Assembly: GCA_964036275.1 (NCBI GenBank)
Contig: OZ038437.1
Span: forward strand, 20,136,052 to 20,200,051
Reading direction: 5' to 3'
DNA length: 64,000 bases
DNA from: Litoditis marina
Taxonomy: Eukaryota; Nematoda; Chromadorea; Rhabditida; Rhabditidae
A model generated the notes under the pieces. That model saw only the letters and a list, made by a program, of their open reading frames with translations. It did not search any database and was not told the DNA's origin. Shown one piece after another: positions 46,236 through 58,300 of the stretch (position 1 is the stretch's first letter; every line of letters starts with the position of its first letter). The position numbers and the translations under genes were made by a program.

Positions 46236-46988
46236 TGTCATCTCTCCTAACATGAACACTTAGAATGAAGAAAGCAAACTAATAAACAGATGAACTAGGG
46301 ACAGTTAGAGTATTCAAGTTGTAAGTGATGGTTCATAACCGATCACTTATATTGACCGGTAACTCAGGTAACCTAGCTGATAACCTCCCTCTGTCCCTCT
46401 TCTGACTTAGAAATGATCCAGAAGTTCCTGTGATCAATACAGTTGTTCGCAGACTTATGTTTTACTTCCAAGCACCGCCCCCGACAAGACACAAGCAAGG
46501 GCAGAGAGGGTTTTGCGACGCATCGCGTTTAATAAACCCTATCTGACAGTACTTCTCTCATCAACTGACCCAGCACTTATTCACAACTAGTTTCATTTTG
46601 GCTGAGGGCCACTTTCGCTAAGCGAAGCTTAGGACAATAACCACGTCACTTCTGTGATTCTCAGCGAGGGCATTGGAAAGAACGGAAGTGATTTTAATTA
46701 TCACATAATTGGAGTGCCCCAATGTTACTAGGGACGAACACGTGACATTCTCCTCTATTCTATTCTATTACACCTTTTGAACTGAAGAACTTATTTTTAA
46801 CGTTTGAAACTGTGGTATGAATGGGTGGATCAAATGCATCGGAACAATACTACATTGAACTTTGGAAAAGGTACATTGAAATGAGACATTGTTACAATGA
46901 AAAATGGAAAAGAAAAAAAAGGTCCTAACTTTCACACTAGGGCAAATCATCTTAGTCATTGTGAGACATTTTTTGCAAGGCATCGTTC

Positions 46989-47204
46989 TTGTTTCCTACA
47001 GTTTCCATTGAGGTTCTGAATACTACGAAGATTTGCCAGGAAAATGACTGCGAATTTACATCGAACTCGAAGAAAAAGCCCAATTCTATCCCAGAACAAA
47101 AAGGTACAAAACACATCACATATCAACATCGTGTGAGTCGGTATTCACAGTCAATCGAGGAGGTTCGCATCTCCGTGGTCGTTTCGTGGATTCGAAAATG
47201 CTGA
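46989..47204 (+). other. Conserved exon-like frame at the unit border, copy 3
   Basis: After a TTTCCTACAG acceptor the frame reads SIEVLNTTKICQENDCEFTS and on through KKPNSIPEQK to a possible GTACAA donor. The counterpart in D (60475-60269, minus) keeps the frame with few changes. In units 1 and 2 the start is kept (SIEILNTTKICQEPDCKFTS) and then diverges. Conservation suggests an exon; no family recognised. Confidence 0.35.
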
Positions 47205-47540
47205 TGGAAATTCAGTTTCTATGGACAACAGATCTTCCAAAACCGTCTGAAACGAGTTAATGCTCTGTTTCGTAGCTTATAAGGTTAAAAAGGAACACAA
47301 GCAGAGAAAGAATACACACTCACTGAATTCAAGTGTTCCTAAATCACACATTGAGTTTGAAAGCCGTGATGGCATTATTAAGAAAGTTTATCGATGATAA
47401 CAACCTACTGGGCTACAGTATACATAGGATGAACATATTGCGGTCATCGCGACCAGAGCATAGATCTGGACGATATTGATGAGGCCATCCCCTTGTCAGG
47501 AAAATGATGACTGTTCACGTGCTTTACTTCAGTTTGGGCA

Positions 47541-50500
47541 CTACTGGTTTTGGAAATAGGGAGAGAATTTAGGTTCGACCTGTAGTTTCTCTCCTTCCCT
47601 TTTTAAAACGTTCACAACTGCGTCTTCAACTTCACATGAAATTTCGGTGGCGGGAGAAATCTTCTGGTTCAGTTCCTTTCTCAACTTATTATTTCGCGTG
47701 GAGAAACTCTTCTTACCCAACTCGGAAATTTTCTGGAACAATAAGGGTGAATATGTTTAGGATCACTATTAAACTTTTTAAAATTGTCGTTTCAATTTCG
47801 CTCAGAAAAAATAACAGTTCCGTTGAAGGCACTTAGCATTTGAATCTGTGAAGTTATCCCAGTGAAAACTCAATGACGTACCATTTGAGTTTCATTGAAA
47901 AGTAGCTGGAACGAATCCATTTCAAACTTCAGAATACACTCGTCACGTGCGGTGTCGTTCGACTCATCAAAAGCCTGAAAAATGATAAGGTATTCAAGAT
48001 AATCGAAAATACTAATCACTATACTCTTTTCGTGTTACAAAGTGAACGGAACTGAAAGCTCTCGTCGTAAACCCCAAAAAGTGCAATGTCGCTTCAAAGA
48101 AACTCGAGTGTGATTAAATGTTGCGACAAAAATACTCAACAATACATTAGAAATAGCTGTATGTCGCCATTGACCGTGTCGTACACGTTACAGGAACATA
48201 CTATGACACACACACACACACCGTACTTTTAGGTTGGCAATGAAAACCAACCAATTTATGCAAGAATGATTTGCTTTGTTGTTCCGCATACCTTTTCCTT
48301 CGACTCGAAACCGTCTGTTGCACGGACTTCCATCCATTTTCTCTTCATTTCCCTCAGTTCATGATTGATTCTCGCAAACTTTCCGGAAATTCGATTCAAT
48401 TGTTCTTGAGCTTCGTTTTTCTCACTGACCATTTCTTTTTTCTCATTCTCAAACTGAAATTTTTTTTAGACGTGAACTGCCATACACATTTGAAACTTTT
48501 AAATATCATCAGTAGCTGGGGACACGTTACGTTTGAATCCAAAAAAATGTCCTCGCCTGTTCTCTTTGCATTTCGCTCTCAACTTTCGAAGATTGGATAT
48601 CATTGTGTAGATTTTCGTTCTGAAATAATTCGCTTCGATTTTACATTTGTTCGCAGGCCACATCGACTTGATTTTTTCTTTCAATTTTCCCGAAAAGTAC
48701 TGTTGTTAGGTGATTTACAGCCGGAAAAACCCACATCTAACGTTTTTTTATATGGAAGGCATAGAATAATTGACAAATGTAATGTCAGATCCAAACTCTA
48801 TGCTTTGCTTCGTCTCGTCACCCGTTGCACGGTAACTCACAAGTTGCTCGAGTCTGTTGTACTTTTCTTGAAGTTCAGTCCACTTCTGCTTAAAGTGCTC
48901 TGTTTCATCCTCCAAATCCGCGAGTATCTGAGAGAAGTTATGAAACGTTTCCAGAACAAGCTGTAACTTGAGTATGAATAAAAACATATTGAGAGAGAAA
49001 TTACTTTTTTCAATGTTTTCATCTATTTCTTCGTGATAGCATGACACACTTTACAATCTAAGATTTTTCAGGAACTCTCCAAATTCAAAACATTGAAAAT
49101 TTTAGAAAAAATGTGTTTTTCACCTGGAATTTTTTGCTGCTATTTTCGGATGCTGACTCGAGAAAAGTACTAATGTTGTGAAGGTCGCGTAATATCTTTC
49201 TCAAATTGAGATATTTCGTACATTGGAACACCCATCTACGAGACAACTAGTTCATTCTTTCCAAATCTGTAGACAAGTTTCACCTGTGCCATTTGTTGTT
49301 TTTTCTCTTCTTCTTTTTGTTTCAAAAGAACGTTTTCCTCTTGCAGTTTCGCATTCTGAAGACAGTAAAACTCTCACAAAAGATCAAGTCTAAAAGCAGT
49401 GTCTGACAACGTATTTGTAGTTCGTAACGTAATTTGCATACGGAGCTGAAAGTTACTACCTTGCATTCCAAGAATTGTACTGTTAGTCATTTGCTAAAAA
49501 CACAGCAGAACTTAGAAACGTGTAATGGAAAAATACAAAATGCCTCATTAAAGCTGAATTTGGGTTACTATTAGAAAGCTGAATTTGTGTTACTATTCTC
49601 ACTTTAAGTATAAGTTAGTTTAATGCTGGACCAAAGAAACGAGAACCTTAAGAGAATATGTTTTATTCCAATCGTTTACAGGACATATGTAACTCATTTC
49701 TTATCGTAATATTGACGATTTTTGTCACCTGAGACTTGAGTCCGTCACAGACTTTCTGAACATCTTTCCAGTTTCGGTCCAAATTCTTTCTCTCCGTCTC
49801 TGATTCTGTCAATCTGTCGGTCAATTGTCTTCTGATGTAACTCAATTCCTCGTCGTTGCTCCGTTTTTCATTTTGCAGCGGAAAATATCAAGATTACCGG
49901 TCAGTATCGGATAAATATCAGAGTAAAACGAGCTGCCTTTTATGAATTAGCGCAATAAATGTACTACATAGGAGGTTTTCACACTGAAAAAATGACGCAA
50001 CATACCTGCATACATCGTTTCTCTTCCTGTTGGTTCTTGGACTTCAATTGGTCAATCTCCAGTTTCAGTTGAGAATTCTAGTAAAATTAGAATTCAGCTA
50101 TTCTATTTAAGGATCCCTGAGTCTTGCGTTCTTAGAGCTGATTCAATTGATGTTAGTGAAAACAGAGAACTTGAGCGAATGCACGTTCATTGGATCACCC
50201 ATCAGTCTGAGAAGTCTTCCTTGAACGAACTGTTCAGCAGTTGGTTTCCTAGTTAATTTCCATTTCAATATCAAACGAATTCAATATCAAACGAATCCTG
50301 GTCATTGAGATGGTCACAGACTACTTGAAGTCCTCTCCAGTTGTCCTCCCAACTCTTTCTCCCTTGTTCTGATCTCGTGAATCTCGCAGTTGTGTTATCC
50401 AATTCTATCCTGATGCTACGCAGTTCTTCAACATTTCTCTGTTTCTCGTTCTCCAGCTAGAGATACTTAGATCAAGAATAATTGTGATAAAATGAATAGA

Positions 50501-51928
50501 ATGTTCATTTTATACTGGTTTATTCTTTTATACATTTCACATTACGTTTTATACTGGTTCAGTAGCTGGAAACAAATGTAAAAAATAGCCCAAAAAGTTG
50601 ATCACAAAATGAAAAAAATAAAATAAAAACAACTGCGTTCCAATTTACCGAACTGTTTTTCGCATCAGTTTGAACTGATTTTTAGTTCTTTTAGGTGTCT
50701 CATGTGCCACCTCCGAGAGAGTTGCTTCTTTACTTTGGCGAATTATAGATTTATGGGGGTGTCCCAACTCACTTGTACTGTTTGCTCTAGCACTTGTTGT
50801 TTCTCACTCTTCAGTTGTTCATTTCCCGTTTCTAGTTCGGAATTCTGGAGAAAATACAATATATTCAATCTTTTCGAGTGATGTTCGTCTTTTTTTGCAG
50901 AACTCTACAATCGAATGGAGTTGTGGGAAGCTGACCGAGCAATATATTTTCAACACTGGTTTTTGGTATGAAACAAAGGTGAAATAAGTTGGCCTACGTT
51001 CAACTTCAGTAGAGTGTTATATTGAACATTTAAAATATCTTCAGTTGCAAAAATCTTCAATCAGAGTAATGAATAGAGTAACACCTTTGCGTTACCTTTC
51101 TTCTGAGCTCTTCGCACAACCGTCTAGCTTCCGTCAATTCTTGTAGATTCCTTGTATTTTCCTTTTCCAGTTTTTCAATTCGAATAGTGTTCTCATCTAG
51201 TTTGCTCTGAGGTAGTTGATAAAGTTCATCAAACGTATTTTGTCGTTCACATCGCCTACATGATTGAAACGTTTCTGGTCGAAAATCGGGGGAAAAAAGA
51301 AAATGGTGATTTCCGCATCAACATTGATGATGTGATTCTCAGTTTCGCTCTAACTGACCCTGGAGAAAAATAATACATGAAGAACGTGAGAAAGTGTTGT
51401 ACGGTTTTGATTCGAAAACACGATTGGAACTTCGACAAACGTGTCATTTAAGGTTACATAAATTCATTCATATGCGTCAATTTTCACGAATAATGCAGAA
51501 TTTGTGTCGAGATGTCACGAAATGAACTGGCAACTAACCTCAGCAACCAGACCCGGGAGGTTCTCCTCCATGTACGTCTTGAAAGCTGTCCGCACATTGT
51601 CTGGAGTAATCAATACTCTCAACTCAAAAAATTACGATATAAGTCATCTTAGCTGACCAAATTGCTTTTGTGAAGTTACAACACAATGGACGTGTAGTGA
51701 GGAGGATGATTTTGTCTAAAACTATATAATTGCAAACGGAAAATGTTTGATACAACCATGATTTTGTGCCGCAGTGTGGAGAAAGTGCCAGAATAGGGTA
51801 AGAATCAAAAAGAAAAAGAGCGGCGCATTGAATACAGTTTTTTCTTTTGTTGACGATCGTAGTCAGCATGCACATTCACTCACCAGTTCGATATGTTTTT
51901 CTCACATAATTGGTCACTATTTCCGTTT
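47541..51928 (-). CDS. Coiled-coil gene body (gene 1), probably damaged
   Basis: Exons in transcription order: 51928-51884, 51600-51539, 51206-51096, 50844-50773, 50450-50298 (approximate start), 50077-50006, 49878-49729, 49355-49284, 48927-48841, 48619-48557, 48453-48292, 47974-47882 and 47732-47541, ending in a stop. The protein is almost wholly charged heptad repeats (RIEKLEKENTRNLQELTEAR, RLTESETERKNLDRNWKDVQ), fitting a long coiled coil. The two first exons match the last two of 26756-27993. The donor after the fifth exon listed is lost, and the exon at 49878 lacks an AG acceptor. With contig C reversed, its start would be the ATG at 26495. No known orthologue recognised. Confidence 0.72.
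49882..51095. other. Introns of coiled-coil gene 1
   Basis: The long stretches between exons (for example 50470-50760 and 50850-51090) are AT-rich and match the equivalent introns in 52314-53340 in reverse orientation. Nothing else seen. Confidence 0.6.
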
Positions 51929-52113
51929 CTGAAAATAGAGTTATTTTGATTTTGAAGTATAATAAGATTCCAATAATAAATTATGAAACTACTTGGAATT
52001 TCGTTCATGTATGGAACAACTTTTGGCCATTGGAATTTTTTTTATATGACTGAAACCAAAAAGTGAAGAATACTTTAAAATCCAAAAAAATTTCAAAACA
52101 TATTAAGATTCGT

Positions 52114-52313
52114 NNNNNNNNNNNNNNNNNNNNNNNNNNNNNNNNNNNNNNNNNNNNNNNNNNNNNNNNNNNNNNNNNNNNNNNNNNNNNNNNNNNNNNN
52201 NNNNNNNNNNNNNNNNNNNNNNNNNNNNNNNNNNNNNNNNNNNNNNNNNNNNNNNNNNNNNNNNNNNNNNNNNNNNNNNNNNNNNNNNNNNNNNNNNNNN
52301 NNNNNNNNNNNNN
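52114..52313. other. Assembly gap (200 N)
   Basis: Placeholder gap. The first bases to its right (GATTGTAGAGTTCTGC) are the reverse complement of 50905-50890, in the middle of the coiled-coil gene. Confidence 0.99.
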
Positions 52314-52381
52314 GATTGTAGAGTTCTGCAAAAAAAGACGAACATCACTCGAAAAGATTGAATATATTGTATTTTCTCCAG

Positions 52382-55300
52382 AATTCCGAACTAGAAACGG
52401 GAAATGAACAACTGAAGAATGAGAAACAACAAAAGAGTCAGCAAACTGAACAGGTGAGTTGGGACACCCCCATAAATCTATAATTCGCCAAAGTAAAGAA
52501 GCAACTCTCTCGGAGGTGGCACATGAGACACCTAAAAGAACTAAAAATCAGTTCAAACTGATGCGAAAAAAAGTTCGGTAAATTGGAACGCAGTTGTTTT
52601 TATTTTATTTTTTTCATTTTGTGATCAACTTTTTGGACTATTTTGAACATTTGTTCCAGCTACTAAACCAGTATAAAACGTAATGTGAAGTGTATAAAAG
52701 AATAAACCACTATAAAAAGTACATTCTACTTATTTTATCACAATTATTCTTGATCTAAGTATCTCTAGCTGGAGAATGAAAAACAGAGAAATGTTGAAGA
52801 ACTGCGTAGCATCAGGATAGAATTGGATAACACAACTGCGAGATTCACGAGATCAGAACAAGGGAGAAAGAGTTCGGAGGACAACTGGAGAGGACTTCAA
52901 GTAGTCTGTGACCATCTCAATGACCAGGTGACTGAATTCGTTTGATATTGAAACGAACATTAACTAGGAAACCAACTGCTGAACAGTTCGTTCAAGGAAG
53001 ATTTCTCAGACTGATGGGTGATCCAATGAACGTGCTTTCGCTCAAGTTCTCTTTTTTCACTAACATCAATTGAATCAGCTCTAAGAATGCAAGACTCAGG
53101 GATTCTTAAATAGAATAGCTGAATTCTAACTTTACTAGAATTCTCAACTGAAACTGGAGATTGACCAATTGAAGTCCAAGAACCAACAGGAAGAGAAACG
53201 ATGTATGCAGGTATGTTGCGTGGTTTTTTCAGTGTGAAAACCTCCTATTTAGTACACTTATTGCGCTAATTCATGAAAGGAAGCTCGTTTTACTTTGATA
53301 TTCCTCCAATACTGACCGGTAATCTTGATATTTTCCGCTGCAAAATGAAAAACGGAGCAACGACGAGGAATTGAGTTACATCAGAAGACAATTGACCGAC
53401 AGATTGACCGAATCAGAGACGGAGAGAAAGAATTTGGACCGAAATTGGAAAGATGTTCAGAAAGTCTGTGACGAACTCAAGTCTCAGGTGACAAAAGTCG
53501 TTAATATTACGATAAGAAATGACTTAGATGTGTAGAAATATTTGACGTCAACTTTGCACTTTTCAAATATGACGTCATCGGGTCTCCACGTAATCACGTA
53601 ATCAAATAATTGACTAGTGTGTGAATAATAACTATTTATATGCATTAAATAAAAGTTTAAAAGCTAAGATAAACGAATTAGAGCAAGAAAAATGTACCGA
53701 ATGTGTCTTTCCCGCGCGCGGGGTAAGCTTTACCCGCCCCACGATTTTGGAGAGGTGCGGGAAAAATTCTCTAGCCCGCGGGGCCCCGCGGGAGATGCGA
53801 AATTACCCCGCGAAAGTTGTGGATACCGATTTTGGAGAACATTGAAACCTGTCTGCCCATGGCATGCCCAAAAGTTGCCCATGACTTGACGACAAAATTT
53901 TTTTTGGCAGTGCCCGGTACATGCCATGGGCACCCCTGACCAAAAGCTGCCCGAAAACTGCCAGAAAGTGCGTAGGGGCACTGACCTGCTCAGAACGCTT
54001 TTTTACCATAACATTATTGAAAACTAATTTAAAACAACCAGAACATAATATGTATGATCGCCAAAGCCACTGAGAGTGGCAAAACAACAATAGGCTAAAC
54101 AAAAAGCTCATAATTAGCAAATTTTAAAATCTGAAAACTGCACAGCACAAAACCAAATTCAGCATGGAAGATGACATTCGAACATCGAACACATAAGAGT
54201 AACATGGCACAGACTAGAAAAGCGTGTTCTGGGGCAAACTTTTCACGCAAAATTTAACGTGGTGGAGCAAAGTGGTAGATTATTTTGAACATAGTTTGAT
54301 CAAAATTGATGGCGTTTAACAGTTAAACTTCATCTTCCTTTGAATTGGTCAAATTAAATGAACTCACTTGAAAATGAGAGAGGAACTTCGGCTGTTCACC
54401 CGTTTGGAACTACATCCATCTATCTGTAAGGAGTTATATAATCAATAAACAATTAGTGCACAATAGAATATTCAAACCAGAAAGAGCTTTCACACTTCCA
54501 ATTGAATACACCCGTCAAGCGTCAATCCTCACCCATACTGATGAATGAAAATGAAATCTAATGGAGTATGTAGATCAACTTAATCCTCAATCACGTTTTT
54601 TATTCTGAACCACGTCAACTACAGAGAATTCGGAACCGACTGTCAATGTTCCTTCATCGATTCTTCAACTAGACAACAAGTAATTATCCAAAATGCCATA
54701 GGGAACTTATATTGCAATTATTCCTCTCTCTCTTCTATATATTGGGCAAGCTGAAGATAATAGATCTTGTTTCCACCGGAAACTTATCAGAAGAATGTCG
54801 ACTGAGAACTATGTACATTAAGCCTGATGGGGGAATACAAAAACAAGATTTTTACGACAGTTACACCTTACTGGCGTTTTGATGGCATGCTCAAGCATGT
54901 TAGCAGCCGGCTGACTACACCCAACATTTGTAAGAATGAGGTGATTTAACGCTAATTCTTCCTGACTAAAACGGCTTAAGGGACCTCAGTGATGTATAAA
55001 AATCTGATATCCGAGATAACCGAACCAGAGCAGCCACATAGTGTATGATCACTTTTAGATCTCGGTTCTTTACCGCAAAACAAAAACATGACACTTCGCA
55101 TTTGGAACCACTGCGCTCATTCGCTGATTAGCCAACAAATGACGCCTCGTTCCAACATTTGTAATCAACGGACTCACGAAAGTTCAACTCAAGACAACTG
55201 AAATTATGCAGCTCGACTCATTTAGTTTAATTTTGAAACTCGTCAAGAACCCATCGCCATCGATCCAGGATTCCACCACGAAGCAGCGAAGGTAGAGCTG

Positions 55301-58300
55301 CCCAGCAGCTCAAATACCAGCACGAACCTATCTGTAACGGATGTAACTCAAAACTAATAGCATGTAAAGAATAAAAGAATCATATTATCATAAGTAAAAT
55401 AGTTGAATGTCAGTCTTGATAATAAGAGGATGAAGTAACTCTTAAAATGAGTACACGATTCAAGTTAAGACGAACTTCTTCCTTCTATCATCTTTTCAAT
55501 CGTTTTCGCTTCAAACATGATCATGAGGCCCAGGAAAATAGTAGAAACAAGTAAGGGCCAACGCCACTTCGAGTTTGAGAGAGTATTTTACCTACTATTA
55601 TCACACACTGTATTCTAGCAAGAAACGCACGTATTTGGGAAATTACAAAAAGCGAATGAACAGCCCGTTAATTTTATATGAATCCCTTTTGAAAACCTAA
55701 GCAATCTGAAATTCAAAATACACATTTCCTAAAAAACCCTCTTGTTCTGTTTTGTCAAGCACTGTCTGCCCTCCCCTGAGCGAAAGTGTTATGCCCTTCA
55801 CAAAGCTGGCAGATATTCAAATTAAGAGAGACAACCAAGGAAAACGGTTACCAACAGCCATGGACCCATTCAAACCACAAACCAATGAGGTAAGACTATC
55901 TTACTGGTCTACGATCTTACGAAAAGTCGCCCGTTTCATCCCAGATTCGGACAGTTCGTGTATTTGCATCAAGAATAGCCCACCTCTCCGATTTTGACGG
56001 AAAAGTACCCCTTTTTTTAGTTAGATTATGAAAGTAAGGGGAAAATATAGGAAAAATGATGAAAACCAATGTTTCGATAAAGAGTAATATTTCAATTCGA
56101 CGTGAAAGATAAAAATTGGTGTCAACATGCACCCGCTTTGTCTGAAGGAAATTTCACCAAGCCCATGTCCCATGCCACAACTCCGCTTCAAATCAAAATT
56201 TCAAAGTATAGTAGCCAAAGTACTAACTAACCGATTTTCACTAAGATTGTTTGTCGCTGGTGCCACGTGCTACTTCACCTTCACCACAGACAATCCGTCT
56301 AAATTGCCGGACATCCACAACAGCCATCCTCGCTCACCTAAAAAAACAAATGTTGCCTGACGTGCCGGATATAGTACGAAATAGAATAAGAACTGATGTC
56401 GCGTTAAATAACAGAGAGGGAAAATCAAGTAACTCCGATCACTTCACACTACATAGTTAGTTGGACTTCTCTGGCAGAACAGAGAAAAAAATTTCACTGA
56501 AATTTCGGAGAGAAAGTAGGGGGAGAATCGGGGTAGAGCAGGGAAAATTCAGGGTGATTTCCCGGTAATTTCCCAGCACTTATCTTGAAATTTTTGGCCG
56601 AGAAATATCGGAGGTATTTCAGGGATATGTACGGGATATTATAGGGTAATCTTTAGCAGGGATATGGCGGGGAAGAAACAGAGATATAGCGTGCGGCGCA
56701 CCAGAGTAGCTGGCTCGATCAGCTGTTCTGCACACATTGGAGCCAACCCGTACTAGCTACGGCGCACCGCCAGACGTGGCTGGGCGCCGTTTCTTGTTTC
56801 ACTCTGAGTTTGAAATCATATATTGTAAGATTTATAATGGAAGAGTACTTAATTATTAACTGTAAGGTTAATATGAAGTTAAACCCTACAAAATGTTTTT
56901 GATATTATCTTTTAGATAATGAAAAAACTTTTTTATCTAAAATATCCGTTTATACTCTGTTCTAAAGCAACCCGTAATTTCTCTCTTTCCTCACTGAGAT
57001 TTCTCTGATTTCACCCAGAAATTCCTCTGTTTTATCCCTGTTTTAGCAGGGGCCAGACCGCGGTTTGGCCCCTGCTAAAACAGGGGTGGTTTCGGGGTGA
57101 AACAGAGAAATGTCAGGGGCGAACAGAATCCAGTGTATTCTAGTGTAGGTGCAAAATCATTATATTGTCCATTTTAAAGCAGGTAAAATAAATCTAAAAT
57201 ATTGTGAGCCAGCAGCGCTAAGAAGAGAAGAAAACAAGAAATCGGATCCAAATGATTCATTAGAAAATCTAAAACGTTATGCTCATTATTCATTCAAATG
57301 TATTTTACACTAAAGGACCCATTAACATCAGGGATCTCTATTAAAAAAAACTCCTCCAAACAATCTAGCAGTCACTTAACGACAATTCAACAAAAAAAAC
57401 AGTGTGAAACACAGTAAAATACACAATAAATAAAAAATAAATGAATAAATTAATCTGGAACTAATTTTTTACTGCCCTACGTGCGCCCCCGCGAAACGCC
57501 GTTAAACAGAGTACGCAGCGCATCGGACATGCGTTGGAAGTAATTTGCCCGAAAAATGCCAGAAATTTTTCAACTTTCTGGCAAGCCATGGGCAGCAGAT
57601 TCTCAGAGAAGAGCCTCCCGCAGCTCCCGCGGGGTCCCGCGGGAGGTCGCGGGAGCACCCCGCAAAAGTTGTGGATACGGCCACTGTAAACGATTGGAAG
57701 AAAACATATTCTCTTAAGAAAAACATATTCTCTTAAGGTTCTCGTTTCTTTGCTCCAGCATTAAACTAACTTATACTTGAAGTGTCACGCAAATTCAGCT
57801 TTGTAATGAGGCATTTTGTTTTTTCCATTACACGTTTCTAAGTTCTGCTGTGTTTTTAGCAAATGACTAACAGTATATTTCTTGGAATGCAAGGTAATAA
57901 TAATAATAATAATGATAATAATAATGTTTATTCGCGATTGACTTTCAGCTCCGTATGCGAATTACGTTACGAACTACAAATACATTGTCAGACACTGCTT
58001 TTAGACTTGATGTTTTGTGAGAGTTTTACTGTCTTCAGAATGCAAAACTGCAAGAGGAAAACGTTCTTTTGAAACAAAAAGAAGAAGAGAAAAAACAACA
58101 AATGGCACAGGTGAAACACCAATATTCTCTACATATTTGGAAAGAATGAACTAGTTGTCTCGTAGATCGGTGTTCCAATGTACGAATTATCTCATTTTGA
58201 GAAATATATTACGCGACCTTCACAACATTAGTACTTTTCTCGAGTCAGCATCCAAAAATAGCAGCAAGAAATTCTAGGTGAAGAACATTTTTTTCTAAAA

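Larger units (their letters stand above)
44060..47066 (-). repeat. Repeat unit, copy 3 (inverted relative to copies 1, 2 and 4)
   Basis: Reverse complement of the unit: SLC17 exon, coiled-coil fragment, LINE stub, Penelope fragment and flank. It lacks the 258 bp hammerhead-like insert and has lost ~1.9 kb, including the foldback and GGCGCC array. More diverged than copies 1 and 2 are from each other. Confidence 0.85.

Noticed and set aside
48271..48966. 231-residue plus-strand frame
   Set aside because: It runs antisense across coiled-coil exons and introns that are conserved with splice sites on the minus strand. The plus frame has no supporting features.
53621..54120. Gly/Pro-rich frames on both strands at the left of the 4.1 kb insertion
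   Set aside because: GC-rich repeat (CCCGCGGG words) recurring at 57.6 kb; no conserved frame between the two copies.
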